DNA of 8,286 bases from JBEKZQ01 sp049509675 (GCA_049509675.1 JBEKZQ010000285.1:1-8286); one strand, 5' to 3'; positions 1-7,948 are shown, numbered from the stretch's first letter. The notes: generated by a model from the sequence alone, not told the origin. Made by a program: numbers and translations.

Positions 1-1
1 C

Positions 2-18
2 GGCACACGGCGTGTGCC
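2..18 (-). terminator. Possible terminator hairpin after the DUF5107/TPR gene
   Basis: A perfect 7-bp inverted repeat (GGCACAC / GTGTGCC, 3-nt loop) lies 19 nt beyond the TAA stop of the minus-strand gene. Its position suits a transcription terminator or an mRNA 3'-end stabiliser. The window ends one base past the stem, so a T-run cannot be checked. It could equally be part of a REP-like palindrome. Confidence 0.35.
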
Positions 19-36
19 TGTTGCAATTGCGGTAAC

Positions 37-3000
37 TTATTCACTTGCCAGCATGACCCGCGCGCCCAGATGGGAGGCGTGGGCTTGCAAGGCGGCCTCG
101 AACTGTTTCCGCGCTTCAGCAAGCTGACCTTTGCCCAAGAGCCCCAGTCCCACCAGGTAATACGCGTCGGCCTTCCGCACGGCCGAGGATTGCCGCGTGC
201 CGAACTTGGCGAAAAAGTCCAATTCACCCGCCGCGTGCAGCCTTTCTTGCCCAATGCGGACCAACTCGTCGAAAAGCTGCGCTGCCCGGGCGTCCTGGCC
301 CAGTTTTCGGGCGGCGAGCCCCTGATAATAGCGCATCTCGGGCGAAGCGGCCGGACTCGCGGTCGATTGCTGGAAGTGCTGCCGCGCTTGGTCCGCGTGG
401 CCTTCGGCCGCGCTGACCACGCCCAGGAAGTACTGGGCCTCGGCGAGCCGGTCTTGGCCGCGACGAACTTTGGCCGTCTCGAAACGATCCGGATACTCCA
501 GGGCCGCCTCGAAATCCTTGCGGGCTGCGGCGTGCTTGCCCGATCTCAGCGACTGCTGCCCGCGCAGCAAGAGCGCGTCGGCATACACGTCATGCACCCC
601 CGTCTCGCCTTCCCAAACGCGGAAATGGTGGTTCTCCAGCAGTTCCAGCGCCCGATCGTAACGCCCCAAAAGGATCAGCAAGGAGATTTCCCGCAGCAGG
701 GCGTCGTCGCGGCGCGCCACCGTGGCGTGATTCCTCTCCAACAGGTCCAGGCGTTTCTGCAGGTCTGTATTGATCGTATCGTACAGCCCGTCCAACTCGG
801 CGTAGAGCCGCGGGTCCTGCGGGTCGCAGGCAACCGCTGTTTCCAAGCTGGCTGCCGCCTTGGCATTGTCGTGCTCGGTGTGGGCGTAGGCCCAGCCGAG
901 GTTGCGATGCACCAGAGCCCATTTGCCGTCGAGGTCGCGGGCTTGCTGCCACGCCCGCACGGCCGCCTCGGGCTGGTTGTCATAGAGCAAGTTGCCCAAG
1001 TAGCAGGCGGCGCGGGCGTCCTGCGGATTATGCAACATGGCCGTGCGGAGCACCTCGATCGATTCGGTGCGGAAGGGAAAACAATAGTCCGGCGACATTC
1101 GGCCCGCCGCTTTGAAACACTCGCCGGCCTCCTGTGCGCGGCCCTTCTGCAACCAGTAGTAGCCCAGGTGGTAATGGATCATGGGATCGATTCGGGTCTT
1201 GTCGGGCGCAGCCGCCACCGCCTGCCGCAGCACGCCGATCGCTTCCTCGTACATGCCGCAATTGGCGTAATCGACCGCCAGTTCAAGAGAGGACTGCTCA
1301 TCGTTGACAACCCGATCCTGCGCAGTGATAGCAAGCAGCGAGCACTCGTGGGCCGCCCATGAATCGAGGGGGTCGATCTCGCGGGCCTGTTGGGCCAGGG
1401 CGATCGCCTGCCGGGAGCGGCCGAGCTTGCGCAACACGGCGGTCTTCAGCCCGAGGGCCTTGGTGTTCATCGCCCCGACGGCGATGGCGCGGTCGATGAA
1501 CTCCAGGGCCTGGCTGAAGTCGCCTTTTCGGCAGGCGCTTTCGGCCAAGGCCGCGTTGGCCGCGCCCTGGAAGGCGAGGCTCCAGGCCGCGTTATGGAAG
1601 GCATCGTCGGCCTCCTTCTCTTGGCCCTGGCCGCGCAAGGTGATGCCCAGGTAGTAGAACGCTTCACCGTCTTTGGGCCGCGTGTAGTTGCGCGTTGCGC
1701 GCGCAACCGCCGCGGCCAGGTGCTTTTCGGCCTCGGCATAGAGCGCCCGCTTGCAAGCGAGGATTCCCAGGGCCACGCTGGAGCGATAGTCGCCCGGATC
1801 GCGCCGCAGGGCCTCTTCGTAATAGGGATACGGCTCGCGCGCCGGACTATGGAACTGCTCCAATCGCAGCCCGGCCAGGTAAAGCTCTTCGACCGTCTTG
1901 ATGTCCTTCGGGGCGGGCGGCGGTTCTACCCGCGAAGGCATCGCGGCGGTGGCTGGCGGCAACGGAGCATAACGGATCAACTCCCTGCCGTCGGCCGCGC
2001 TCAGCGCGACTTTCACGTCTTCCGGCTTCACGCCCGGCGGCAGCGGCAATTCCTGGGCAAAGGGCTGCGCAGGGCTGATGGTGATCCGCCTTTGGAAAGG
2101 CGTCTTGTCACCCGCCCGAACGACGACGCGGGCGTCGCGGAACTCGGCCGTGGTATTGAAGGCAAAACGGATGCGGTCGCCGACCTCCAGGTTGACGGCC
2201 GCATCGAGGTTGGCATTCTTGATCCCGCCCAGCGCGCGGATGGGGTAGAAGTATTGCTCCACCACCTTCACTTCGCCGGGCTGGATCCAACTGTAATCGG
2301 GCTGATTGTCGGAGTAGCCGCCGGACATCAGCTCCAGGTACGGCCCGTCGGCGTCGGTGAGGATCTTGTTCCACATTTCGCCTTCCGGGCCGTTTCCCCA
2401 GGCGAAGAACTTCTTGCCCGGAGCAACGTGGTGGTCGGCGATGATGGCCATGCCCGCCTTCTTGCCGTGGTCGTAGCCGCCGAAGAAATCGTCCTCGTGG
2501 TTCCAGGCGAAGATGGACACCGGCGTGGGCAGGTTCTTCCACCGGCTCACGTCGACCCCGGAGCGATCCAGGCCGCCATACACGCCGCGACCGATCGGCC
2601 AATCGACGAACTCGCTCTTGCCGTGCTGCGTGCCGTAGCGCGTGCCGGGCGGAAAGACCACCTGGTAATCGGCATTGGCCGGCACGGCGACATTGGCGAA
2701 GTACAGCAGCGAATGGGCCAGCGGAGTGCGGTTGAACAACTTGACCGTGGCCTTCAAGTACGACCGGTCGGCAAAGAGCGTCAACCCCACCAGCCATTTC
2801 ATGCGGTGCCGGCGCTCGATCTCGCCCAGCCAGACGGTCTTGCTGCCGTCGGCGTTCTCCACCAGGCGGTAGGCGACGGGCATGAAGGTCGTGGCCCGGT
2901 GGTGGTGCGGGATATCCCACTCGATGCCCCCGGAGATCCACGCGCCGATCATGCCGATCAGTGCGGGCTTGATCACGTGCTGGCGGTAGAGGAAGTCGTA

Positions 3001-3348
3001 GCCGTTGCCGCGGTCCTGCCCGCTGAACACGCGCCCGCCAAGCTCGGGAAGGATGGAAAACTGCACGTAGGGATTCTCCAGGAACACCGCACGGTACTTG
3101 CGGTCCTCCCTCACGTCGCTGAGTTTATCCAGAAGCGGATAGGGATACACCGGTCCTTTCGCGCCCTGGTAGCTGCGGCCGCTGTAGAAGATCGGGTCTT
3201 TCTCCGGCTCACCGGCGCGGCAGGTCGGGATGGTGATGTCTTGTTGCCACATCCGCGCGCCGGCGCCGCCTTCGGCGGCCGCCGCGCCGCCTGGAAACGA
3301 CACGGCCGCGACCAAGCAGACGGCCCATGGGCATCGCTGTACGTTCAT
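37..3348 (-). CDS. Secreted DUF5107 domain protein with long TPR tail
   Basis: The product is 1103 aa from the ATG at 3348. That start is chosen because it opens with a signal peptide: basic MNVQR, a hydrophobic stretch WAVCLVAAVSF, then a small-residue AAAA segment with probable cleavage near residue 25. The open frame continues upstream to a TTG at 3429, but the 27 extra residues are charged and partly read from a palindromic repeat, so they are unlikely to be translated. Residues about 70-370 match DUF5107, a mutarotase-like beta-sandwich, with phrases such as ILPELGGRVFSGQDR, GGIEWDIPHHH, YFANVAVPAN, FAWNHEDDFFGGYDHG and YSWIQPGEVKVVEQYFYP. After a linker, residues about 485-1103 are tandem TPR helices, roughly a dozen (for example AFYYLGITLRGQGQEKEADDAF and MIHYHLGYYWLQKGRAQEA). 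This architecture is widespread in planctomycetes. A carbohydrate-binding or carbohydrate-processing role in the periplasm is inferred from the fold and not shown. The ribosome site is weak (GAGAA about 8 nt upstream). It is transcribed divergently from the DUF1592 gene. Confidence 0.9.
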   Translation of the reverse strand: MNVQRCPWAVCLVAAVSFPGGAAAAEGGAGARMWQQDITIPTCRAGEPEKDPIFYSGRSYQGAKGPVYPYPLLDKLSDVREDRKYRAVFLENPYVQFSILPELGGRVFSGQDRGNGYDFLYRQHVIKPALIGMIGAWISGGIEWDIPHHHRATTFMPVAYRLVENADGSKTVWLGEIERRHRMKWLVGLTLFADRSYLKATVKLFNRTPLAHSLLYFANVAVPANADYQVVFPPGTRYGTQHGKSEFVDWPIGRGVYGGLDRSGVDVSRWKNLPTPVSIFAWNHEDDFFGGYDHGKKAGMAIIADHHVAPGKKFFAWGNGPEGEMWNKILTDADGPYLELMSGGYSDNQPDYSWIQPGEVKVVEQYFYPIRALGGIKNANLDAAVNLEVGDRIRFAFNTTAEFRDARVVVRAGDKTPFQRRITISPAQPFAQELPLPPGVKPEDVKVALSAADGRELIRYAPLPPATAAMPSRVEPPPAPKDIKTVEELYLAGLRLEQFHSPAREPYPYYEEALRRDPGDYRSSVALGILACKRALYAEAEKHLAAAVARATRNYTRPKDGEAFYYLGITLRGQGQEKEADDAFHNAAWSLAFQGAANAALAESACRKGDFSQALEFIDRAIAVGAMNTKALGLKTAVLRKLGRSRQAIALAQQAREIDPLDSWAAHECSLLAITAQDRVVNDEQSSLELAVDYANCGMYEEAIGVLRQAVAAAPDKTRIDPMIHYHLGYYWLQKGRAQEAGECFKAAGRMSPDYCFPFRTESIEVLRTAMLHNPQDARAACYLGNLLYDNQPEAAVRAWQQARDLDGKWALVHRNLGWAYAHTEHDNAKAAASLETAVACDPQDPRLYAELDGLYDTINTDLQKRLDLLERNHATVARRDDALLREISLLILLGRYDRALELLENHHFRVWEGETGVHDVYADALLLRGQQSLRSGKHAAARKDFEAALEYPDRFETAKVRRGQDRLAEAQYFLGVVSAAEGHADQARQHFQQSTASPAASPEMRYYQGLAARKLGQDARAAQLFDELVRIGQERLHAAGELDFFAKFGTRQSSAVRKADAYYLVGLGLLGKGQLAEARKQFEAALQAHASHLGARVMLASE

Positions 3349-3412
3349 GGGTTGTTCTCGCCGTGGAACCGCAATGGTAAGGAGCCGAAAGAGAATCAGT
3401 TGATCAATCACA

Positions 3413-3472
3413 GTAGGACGGATTGCCAATCCGTCCTACAGAACACCGACGGATTGCCAATCCGTCCTACAG
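3413..3472. repeat. Two palindromic repeats with 31-bp spacing
   Basis: Copy 1 (3413-3439) is a perfect palindrome with 13-bp arms (GTAGGACGGATTG / CAATCCGTCCTAC) around one central C. Copy 2 (3448-3472) repeats the last 25 bp of that unit plus AG exactly (3417-3441 = 3448-3472), but its left edge lacks the GTAG, so its arms shrink to 9 bp. The spacer is 6 bp. From general familiarity, this is a dispersed palindrome of planctomycete intergenic DNA whose spurious translations read like TDCQSV or RIGNPSY. It lies between two divergent genes and could act as a hairpin in either transcript. Two copies with a 6-bp gap are not a CRISPR array. Confidence 0.85.
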
Positions 3473-3489
3473 GTGGCCTTGGCCATCAA

Positions 3490-3519
3490 TATATACGCTG
3501 TCTTGGCTGCCCGCCACAA
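3490..3519 (-). promoter_or_regulatory. Weak sigma70-like promoter for the DUF5107/TPR gene
   Basis: On the minus strand, TTGTGG (complement of 3514-3519) is followed after 18 nt by TATATA (complement of 3490-3495). The -35 match is poor (3 of 6). Transcription would run through the palindromic repeats before reaching the ATG at 3348, leaving a leader of about 135 nt that contains the hairpins. It is offered only because no better candidate was seen in the spacer. Confidence 0.2.
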
Positions 3520-3562
3520 GAAACTCACGCCTTGTAGTCGTCCTACCCCTTGCTCCTGACCG

Positions 3563-3592
3563 TGGACGCCTGTTGACTCGTCGGGGTATAAT
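3563..3592 (+). promoter_or_regulatory. Sigma70-like promoter for the DUF1592-DUF1552 operon
   Basis: A perfect -10 hexamer TATAAT lies at 3587-3592, preceded at 18 nt by TGGACG (3563-3568, 4 of 6 to TTGACA). The predicted start near 3599 leaves a leader of about 74 nt before the ATG at 3673, which has a strong ribosome site. A TTGACT at 3573-3578 is only 8 nt from the -10 and cannot be its partner. The -10 is the convincing part; the -35 is tentative. Confidence 0.45.
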
Positions 3593-3672
3593 GAGCCGAG
3601 CCAAGTGGATTTGCAACGCTGCCCTCGATTCGCCCGCCGTCCCTGTCCTTCCTGAGCCAAGGAGACTCGACG

Positions 3673-5730
3673 ATGAGTGTCCGCATATGGTCGGTGGTGG
3701 CTTTAGGGTTCTGCGCGGGGGTGTGGGCGGTGGTTTTCGCCGCCGAGCCGGCCAAACCGCCGGCCGCGGCGTCTCCGTCCTTCGACGCCACCGTGCTGCC
3801 GCTGGTCAAGCGGTATTGCCTGGATTGCCATAGCGGAGAAGACGCCGAACGAGGTGTCCAGTTGGACAAATACCGCACTGCCGCGGCCGTCTCGGAGGAT
3901 CGGGCCACGTGGCGGAAGGTGCTTAGCATGCTCCGCGCTCGCAAGATGCCGCCCAAGGACTGCCGCCGACCGAAGGACGCGGAGTACGACGCCGTAACCG
4001 CCTGGCTGGAAGCCACGCTCGGCCCAGCCGACCGGGCTGGCCCCGCCGATCCGGGCCGGGTGACGATCCGGCGTCTGAATCGTGCAGAATACACGAACAC
4101 CATCCGCGACCTGCTGGGCATCGAGTTCCACGCGGCCGCCGATTTCCCCTCCGACGATGTGGGCTACGGGTTCGACAACATCGGCGACGTGCTCACGCTT
4201 CCGCCGCTGCTGATGGAGAAGTACCTGGCCGCAGCCGAGCAGATCGCCGCGAAGGCGATCGTCGCCGACAAGCCGGGCGACAAGCCTCAAGATTATCCGC
4301 CATCGCATCGCCGCATCTTTCTCGTCGCACCGGGAGAGAAAGTGTCACCCGACGCGGCCACCGAGCAGATTCTTCGCCGGCTCGCCACGCGGGCGTACCG
4401 CCGTCCGATCCGCGACCAGGAACTCGCACGCCTGCTGAAACTCGTGGCAACTGCTCGTGCGCAAGGCGACCGATTCGAGGCGGGCATCCAACTGGCGCTC
4501 GAGGCGATCCTGGTCTCGCCGCACTTCCTGTTCCGCGTGGAACTCGACCCGGAAGCGAACGGCGTCGGGCCGATCCGCGCACTGAATGAGTACGAATTGG
4601 CCTCGCGGCTCTCCTATTTTCTCTGGAGCAGCATGCCCGACGACGAACTGTTCGATCTGGCGGCCCGCGGCAAGCTCCGCGAGAATCTCGACCGCCAGGT
4701 GCGGCGGATGCTCATCGATGCGAAGTGCAAGGCGCTGGTGGAGAACTTTGCCGGGCAGTGGCTGCAACTGCGGAACCTCGACCTGGCCGCGCCCGACAAA
4801 AGGCAGTTCCCGGCCTTCGACGACGAATTGCGCCGCGCGATGCGAACCGAGTCGGAGATGTTCTTCGAGAGCATCGTGCATGAGGACCGCAGCGCGCTGG
4901 ACCTGCTCGACGCCGACTTTACGTTCGTCAACGCCCGGCTCGCGCGGCACTACGGGCTGGAGGGCGTCGAGGGCGACCAGTTCCGCCGGGTATCGCTTCC
5001 GGCCGGCGGCGGCCACGAGGCCGCGCAAGCCCGCGGCGGCGTGCTCGCGCAGGCCGCCATGCTCACGGTGACGTCGAATCCCACGCGGACCTCGCCGGTG
5101 AAACGCGGCAAGTGGGTGCTGGAGAACATCCTCGGCGCGCCGCCCCCCGATCCGCCGCCCAACGTTCCCATGTTGCGCGACGATGCCAAGGCCGTGGCCA
5201 CCGGCACGTTGCGACAGCGCATGGAGCAGCACCGCAAGGACCCCAACTGTGCCGTGTGCCACAAGGAAATGGACGCCTTGGGCTTCGCCCTGGAGAACTT
5301 CGACGCCGTGGGCGCCTGGCGGACCAAAGACGGCAATTTCCCTATCGACGCCGCCGCACAGTTGCCCGACGGCCGGTCGTTCAACGGCCCGCGGGAACTG
5401 AAGGCCATGCTCCGCGGCAACAAGGAGCAGTTCGCCCGCTGCCTGGCGGAGAAATTGCTGACCTACGCCATCGGCCGCGGCGTGGAGTCCTACGATCGAC
5501 CGGCGGTCGACGGAATCGTCCAGACGGCGAAGGTTGGCGACTACAAGTTCTCGACGTTCGTGCTGGGCATCGTCCGCAGCGACCCCTTCCAGAAACGTAA
5601 CCGTTCACAGGGGCCTATCTCCTTTGGCCAAGAAGGGGACAGGTCCATGTTTTCGGCCATTGTCGATTCGCAAGACCGCGCCTTCCGGCCGAAAAATGGA
5701 CCAGTCCCCGGTGCGCGGCGGCAAGAATAA
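3673..5730 (+). CDS. DUF1592-family planctomycete cytochrome c-like protein (altered C-terminus)
   Basis: The product is 685 aa. The ATG is set by AAGGAG (3659-3664) 8 nt upstream and by an N-terminal signal sequence (SVVALGFCAGVWAVVFAAEP, cleavage near A24). Domains in order: planctomycete-type cytochrome c at about 38-118 with CLDCH at 49-53 and KMPP at 91-94, whose Met is a candidate axial haem ligand; DUF1587 at about 131-195; DUF1595 at about 225-290 (RAYRRP); DUF1592 at about 300-428; DUF1588 at about 450-550 with a second CxxCH, CAVCH, at 526-530; DUF1585 at about 565-641. The linker between DUF1587 and DUF1595 is short, with no PA14-like insert. The CxxCH motifs imply covalent haem and a periplasmic redox role, but the substrate of this family is unknown. 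After DPFQKR (residue 642), where such proteins usually end within a few residues, the last 43 residues are read mostly from an inserted hairpin repeat. The gene is followed 10 nt later by DUF1552. Confidence 0.92.
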   Translation: MSVRIWSVVALGFCAGVWAVVFAAEPAKPPAAASPSFDATVLPLVKRYCLDCHSGEDAERGVQLDKYRTAAAVSEDRATWRKVLSMLRARKMPPKDCRRPKDAEYDAVTAWLEATLGPADRAGPADPGRVTIRRLNRAEYTNTIRDLLGIEFHAAADFPSDDVGYGFDNIGDVLTLPPLLMEKYLAAAEQIAAKAIVADKPGDKPQDYPPSHRRIFLVAPGEKVSPDAATEQILRRLATRAYRRPIRDQELARLLKLVATARAQGDRFEAGIQLALEAILVSPHFLFRVELDPEANGVGPIRALNEYELASRLSYFLWSSMPDDELFDLAARGKLRENLDRQVRRMLIDAKCKALVENFAGQWLQLRNLDLAAPDKRQFPAFDDELRRAMRTESEMFFESIVHEDRSALDLLDADFTFVNARLARHYGLEGVEGDQFRRVSLPAGGGHEAAQARGGVLAQAAMLTVTSNPTRTSPVKRGKWVLENILGAPPPDPPPNVPMLRDDAKAVATGTLRQRMEQHRKDPNCAVCHKEMDALGFALENFDAVGAWRTKDGNFPIDAAAQLPDGRSFNGPRELKAMLRGNKEQFARCLAEKLLTYAIGRGVESYDRPAVDGIVQTAKVGDYKFSTFVLGIVRSDPFQKRNRSQGPISFGQEGDRSMFSAIVDSQDRAFRPKNGPVPGARRQE
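5598..5710 (-). mobile_element. Hairpin repeat (MITE/REP-like), copy 1, inserted in the DUF1592 gene
   Basis: The core is an imperfect inverted repeat: left arm 5635-5658 (GGGGACAGGTCCATG then TTTTCGGCC) and right arm 5687-5709 (GGCCGAAAAATGG then ACCAGTCCCC). The arms pair over 22 positions with one mismatch and one bulged G, around a loop of about 28 nt. The left flank 5598-5634 (starting TAACCGTTCACAGGGG) is probably part of the same unit, since it is also foreign to the gene. A second copy in the opposite orientation starts at 8216, and the minus strand here is defined as the orientation of that copy. No transposase is encoded, so it would depend on one supplied in trans. Boundaries are approximate; the unit is about 112-118 bp if the frame argument in the findings holds. 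Confidence 0.75.
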
Positions 5731-5740
5731 GGAGTAAGCC

Positions 5741-7072
5741 ATGAGTCAGAACCGGCAGGTTTCCCGGCGGACGGTCCTGCGGGGCATCGGCACGGCGATC
5801 GCGTTGCCGTGGTTGGAGTCGATCATGCCCCAGATTTCGCAGGCGGCCGAGGGCGGAGCGCCGCGGCGGACGGCCTTTTTCTCAGTCCCCAACGGCATAC
5901 ACATGCCCGACTGGACGCCGAAAGAAGAAGGCCCGTTGGATCTCCTGCCTCCGATCCTTGCGCCGCTGGAGCCGATCAAGTCGAGCGTCACGGTGCTCAG
6001 CGGGCTGACGCTCGACGGCGGGCGGCCGCATCGCGACGGTCCCGGCGATCACGCCCGCTCGGCCGCCTCCTTCCTCACCGGCGCGCATCCGTACAAGACC
6101 AACGGCAAGGACATCCGCAACGGCGTTTCCGTGGATCAGGCGGCCGCGGAGAAGCTCGGCCACCTCACCCGCTTTGCCTCGCTCGAATTGGGCGGCGAGC
6201 GGAGCGCACTGGCGGGCAACTGCGATTCCGGCTACAGTTGCGCGTATACGTCGAACATCTCCTGGCGCACGCCCACCTCGCCGCTGAGCAAAGAGGTCAA
6301 TCCGCGGGCCGTGTTCGACCGTCTTTTCAGCCCCGCAGAACTGACTGCCGTAGACCGAGCGCGCCGCGCAGAACAAGAACGGCGGCGCAAGAGCATTCTG
6401 GACTTCGCGGCCGAGGACGCCGCCGAGTTGCGGCGCCAGCTCGACCCGAGCGACGGCCGCAAGCTCGACGAGTATCTGTACGCCGTGCGCGAGGTCGAGC
6501 GCCGTCTGCAGAAGGCCGAAGCCACTGCTTCGGCGCCCGCGGGCGTGCGACCTGCCGGCACGCCCGGCGACTTCGCCGAACACGTGCGTCTGCTGATGGA
6601 CATGATCGTGCTGGCCTTTCAGACCGATTCCACGCGCATTGCCACCTTCATGTACTTGAACGAAGGAAGCAACCGCAGCTATCCCGAGATTGGGGTGCGG
6701 GCAGGCCATCACGAGTTGTCGCACCACGGTGGTAATCCGGAGAAGCAGGCACAGATCAGCAAGATCAACCGCTTTCACCTCGGCCTGCTGGCCGGGTTTC
6801 TCGCGAAGCTCAACGCCGCGAAGGAAGGCGACGGCACCTTGCTCGACAGCGCAATGATCATGTACGGCAGCGGAATAAGCGACGGCAACCGCCACAATCA
6901 CGACGACCTGCCGATCGTGCTGGCCGGTCGCGGCGGGGGCACGATCGCCGCCGGCCGCCACCTCACATTTGCCAAGGAGACGCCGTTGACAAACCTCTAC
7001 CTGGCAATGCTCGACCGCATGGGCGTCGCCATGCCGAAGTTCAGCGACAGCACGGGCAAACTGGAACTGTGA
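5741..7072 (+). CDS. Tat-exported DUF1552 domain protein
   Basis: The product is 443 aa and translation is set by GGAG (5731-5734) 6 nt before the ATG. The N-terminus carries a twin-arginine signal, SRRTVLRGIG (residues 8-17), followed by a hydrophobic stretch ending around residues 30-36, so it is exported folded, possibly with a cofactor. Almost all the rest matches DUF1552: FFSVPNGIHMPDW (47-58), HRDGPGDHARSAASFLTGAHP (97-117), YTSNISW (169-175), LDEYLYAVREVERRL (242-256), LLMDMIVLAFQTDSTRIATF (284-303), GHHELSHHGG (322-331) and MIMYGSGISDGNRHNHDDLP (372-391). The conserved His/Asp-rich segments near 97-104, 323-329 and 379-389 could bind metal, but the activity of this family is unknown. 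It directly follows the DUF1592 gene, a recurrent planctomycete pairing, so the two products probably act together outside the cytoplasm. Confidence 0.93.
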   Translation: MSQNRQVSRRTVLRGIGTAIALPWLESIMPQISQAAEGGAPRRTAFFSVPNGIHMPDWTPKEEGPLDLLPPILAPLEPIKSSVTVLSGLTLDGGRPHRDGPGDHARSAASFLTGAHPYKTNGKDIRNGVSVDQAAAEKLGHLTRFASLELGGERSALAGNCDSGYSCAYTSNISWRTPTSPLSKEVNPRAVFDRLFSPAELTAVDRARRAEQERRRKSILDFAAEDAAELRRQLDPSDGRKLDEYLYAVREVERRLQKAEATASAPAGVRPAGTPGDFAEHVRLLMDMIVLAFQTDSTRIATFMYLNEGSNRSYPEIGVRAGHHELSHHGGNPEKQAQISKINRFHLGLLAGFLAKLNAAKEGDGTLLDSAMIMYGSGISDGNRHNHDDLPIVLAGRGGGTIAAGRHLTFAKETPLTNLYLAMLDRMGVAMPKFSDSTGKLEL

Positions 7073-7135
7073 GATGTTAGATTTCGGTACTCCAAACCCC
7101 AAAACCCAGCACGCAGGATCCAAGACGCCACCGCC

Positions 7136-7948
7136 ATGTCCACGCCGGTCCGCTACCTGATTTTCGACATCGAGAGCGTCGCCGACGCGCCGCTGGTCGC
7201 CAAGCTGAAATATCCGGGCGAGGGGCTCGAACCGGCCCAGGCCGTCGGCCGCTACCGGGCCGAATTGCTGAAGAAGTACGAGAGCGATTTCATCCCCTAC
7301 ACTTTCCAGTTGCCGATCTGCGTGGCCGTGGGCAAAGTGACGGGCGACTTCCGGCTTGTGGACGTGGTGGCACTGGATGAACCACAGTTCCGGCCGCCGG
7401 TCATTACCGAGAACTTCTGGCGGGGTTGGGAGAAATATCAGCGGCCCACCCTGGTGAGTTTCAACGGCCGCGGCTTCGATCTACCGTTGCTGGAACTGAC
7501 GGCCTTTCGCTACGGCTTAGCGATTCCCGGCTGGTTCCAGTTGGGCTCGAAGGGATACGATCAGCCGCGCAGCCGCTATAACGTCAACGCTCATATCGAC
7601 TTATGTGAATTGCTCACCAACTTCGGCAGCAGCCGCTTCAACGGCGGACTGAACCTGGCCGCCAACCTGCTGGGAAAACCGGGAAAAATGGACGTGCAGG
7701 GCGACATGGTCCAAGACCTCTTTGACGCCGGCCGATTGCCCGAAATCAACGATTATTGCCGCTGTGACGTGCTGGACACCTACTTCGTGTTTCTCCGCAC
7801 GCGGGTCCTGACCGGTCAACTTCCTCTGGAGAGCGAGCAGCAAATCGTGGCCGAAACCAAGACCTGGCTGGAGCAGAAGGCCGACCAAGTTACCGCCTAC
7901 CGCCGCTACCTGGACCGATGGGGCGACTGGTCCAACCCGTGGCAGTAG
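7136..7948 (+). CDS. Stand-alone 3'-5' exonuclease, DnaQ fold, PolB exonuclease-like
   Basis: The product is 270 aa. The three DEDD-type exonuclease motifs are intact: ExoI FDIES (D11, E13), ExoII VSFNGRGFDLPLLE (N110, D115) and ExoIII YCRCDVLDTY (Y207, D211, the YxxxD form). NAHIDL (151-156) is another segment typical of the subgroup. It corresponds to the predicted PolB-like 3'-5' exonuclease family (DNA_pol_B_exo2), which lacks a polymerase domain. It should remove nucleotides from DNA 3' ends in the cytoplasm by two-metal catalysis, but the biological role in proofreading, repair or RNA processing is not known. There is no signal peptide. The gap from the DUF1552 gene is 63 nt and shows no clear promoter. 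The ribosome site is weak (only AGGA about 17 nt upstream). It may be co-transcribed by read-through. Confidence 0.9.
   Translation: MSTPVRYLIFDIESVADAPLVAKLKYPGEGLEPAQAVGRYRAELLKKYESDFIPYTFQLPICVAVGKVTGDFRLVDVVALDEPQFRPPVITENFWRGWEKYQRPTLVSFNGRGFDLPLLELTAFRYGLAIPGWFQLGSKGYDQPRSRYNVNAHIDLCELLTNFGSSRFNGGLNLAANLLGKPGKMDVQGDMVQDLFDAGRLPEINDYCRCDVLDTYFVFLRTRVLTGQLPLESEQQIVAETKTWLEQKADQVTAYRRYLDRWGDWSNPWQ

Noticed and set aside
3413..3472. CRISPR array
   Set aside because: There are only two units, the gap is 6 bp, and the repeat itself is a full palindrome. No cas genes are present.
1390..3537. 715-codon plus-strand open frame antisense to the DUF5107/TPR gene
   Set aside because: It mirrors a well-supported coding region. 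Its translation has no domain signature and is rich in G, R, V and H, as expected of an antisense shadow in high-GC DNA. The 430-codon frame at 70-1362 is rejected for the same reason.
3534..3546. GTAGTCGTCCTAC as a third, internally deleted copy of the palindrome
   Set aside because: Only the outer GTAG and GTCCTAC match; 13 bases of partial similarity are too little to separate from chance.
3573..3592. TTGACT plus TATAAT as a promoter pair
   Set aside because: The spacing is 8 nt, far below the 16-18 nt needed. The TATAAT was kept with a different upstream hexamer.
3423..3833. 136-codon plus-strand frame across the divergent spacer
   Set aside because: Its first residues are the palindrome read as protein, and it then overlaps the DUF1592 gene out of frame.
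5882..7123. 413-codon minus-strand open frame opposite the DUF1552 gene
   Set aside because: The plus strand encodes a full-length DUF1552 protein with a Tat signal and ribosome site. The antisense frame shows no recognisable motif.
7073..7135. C/A-rich stretch (CCAAACCCCAAAACCC) between the DUF1552 and exonuclease genes as a repeat
   Set aside because: It is only about 16 bases of low-complexity sequence with no second copy in the window.
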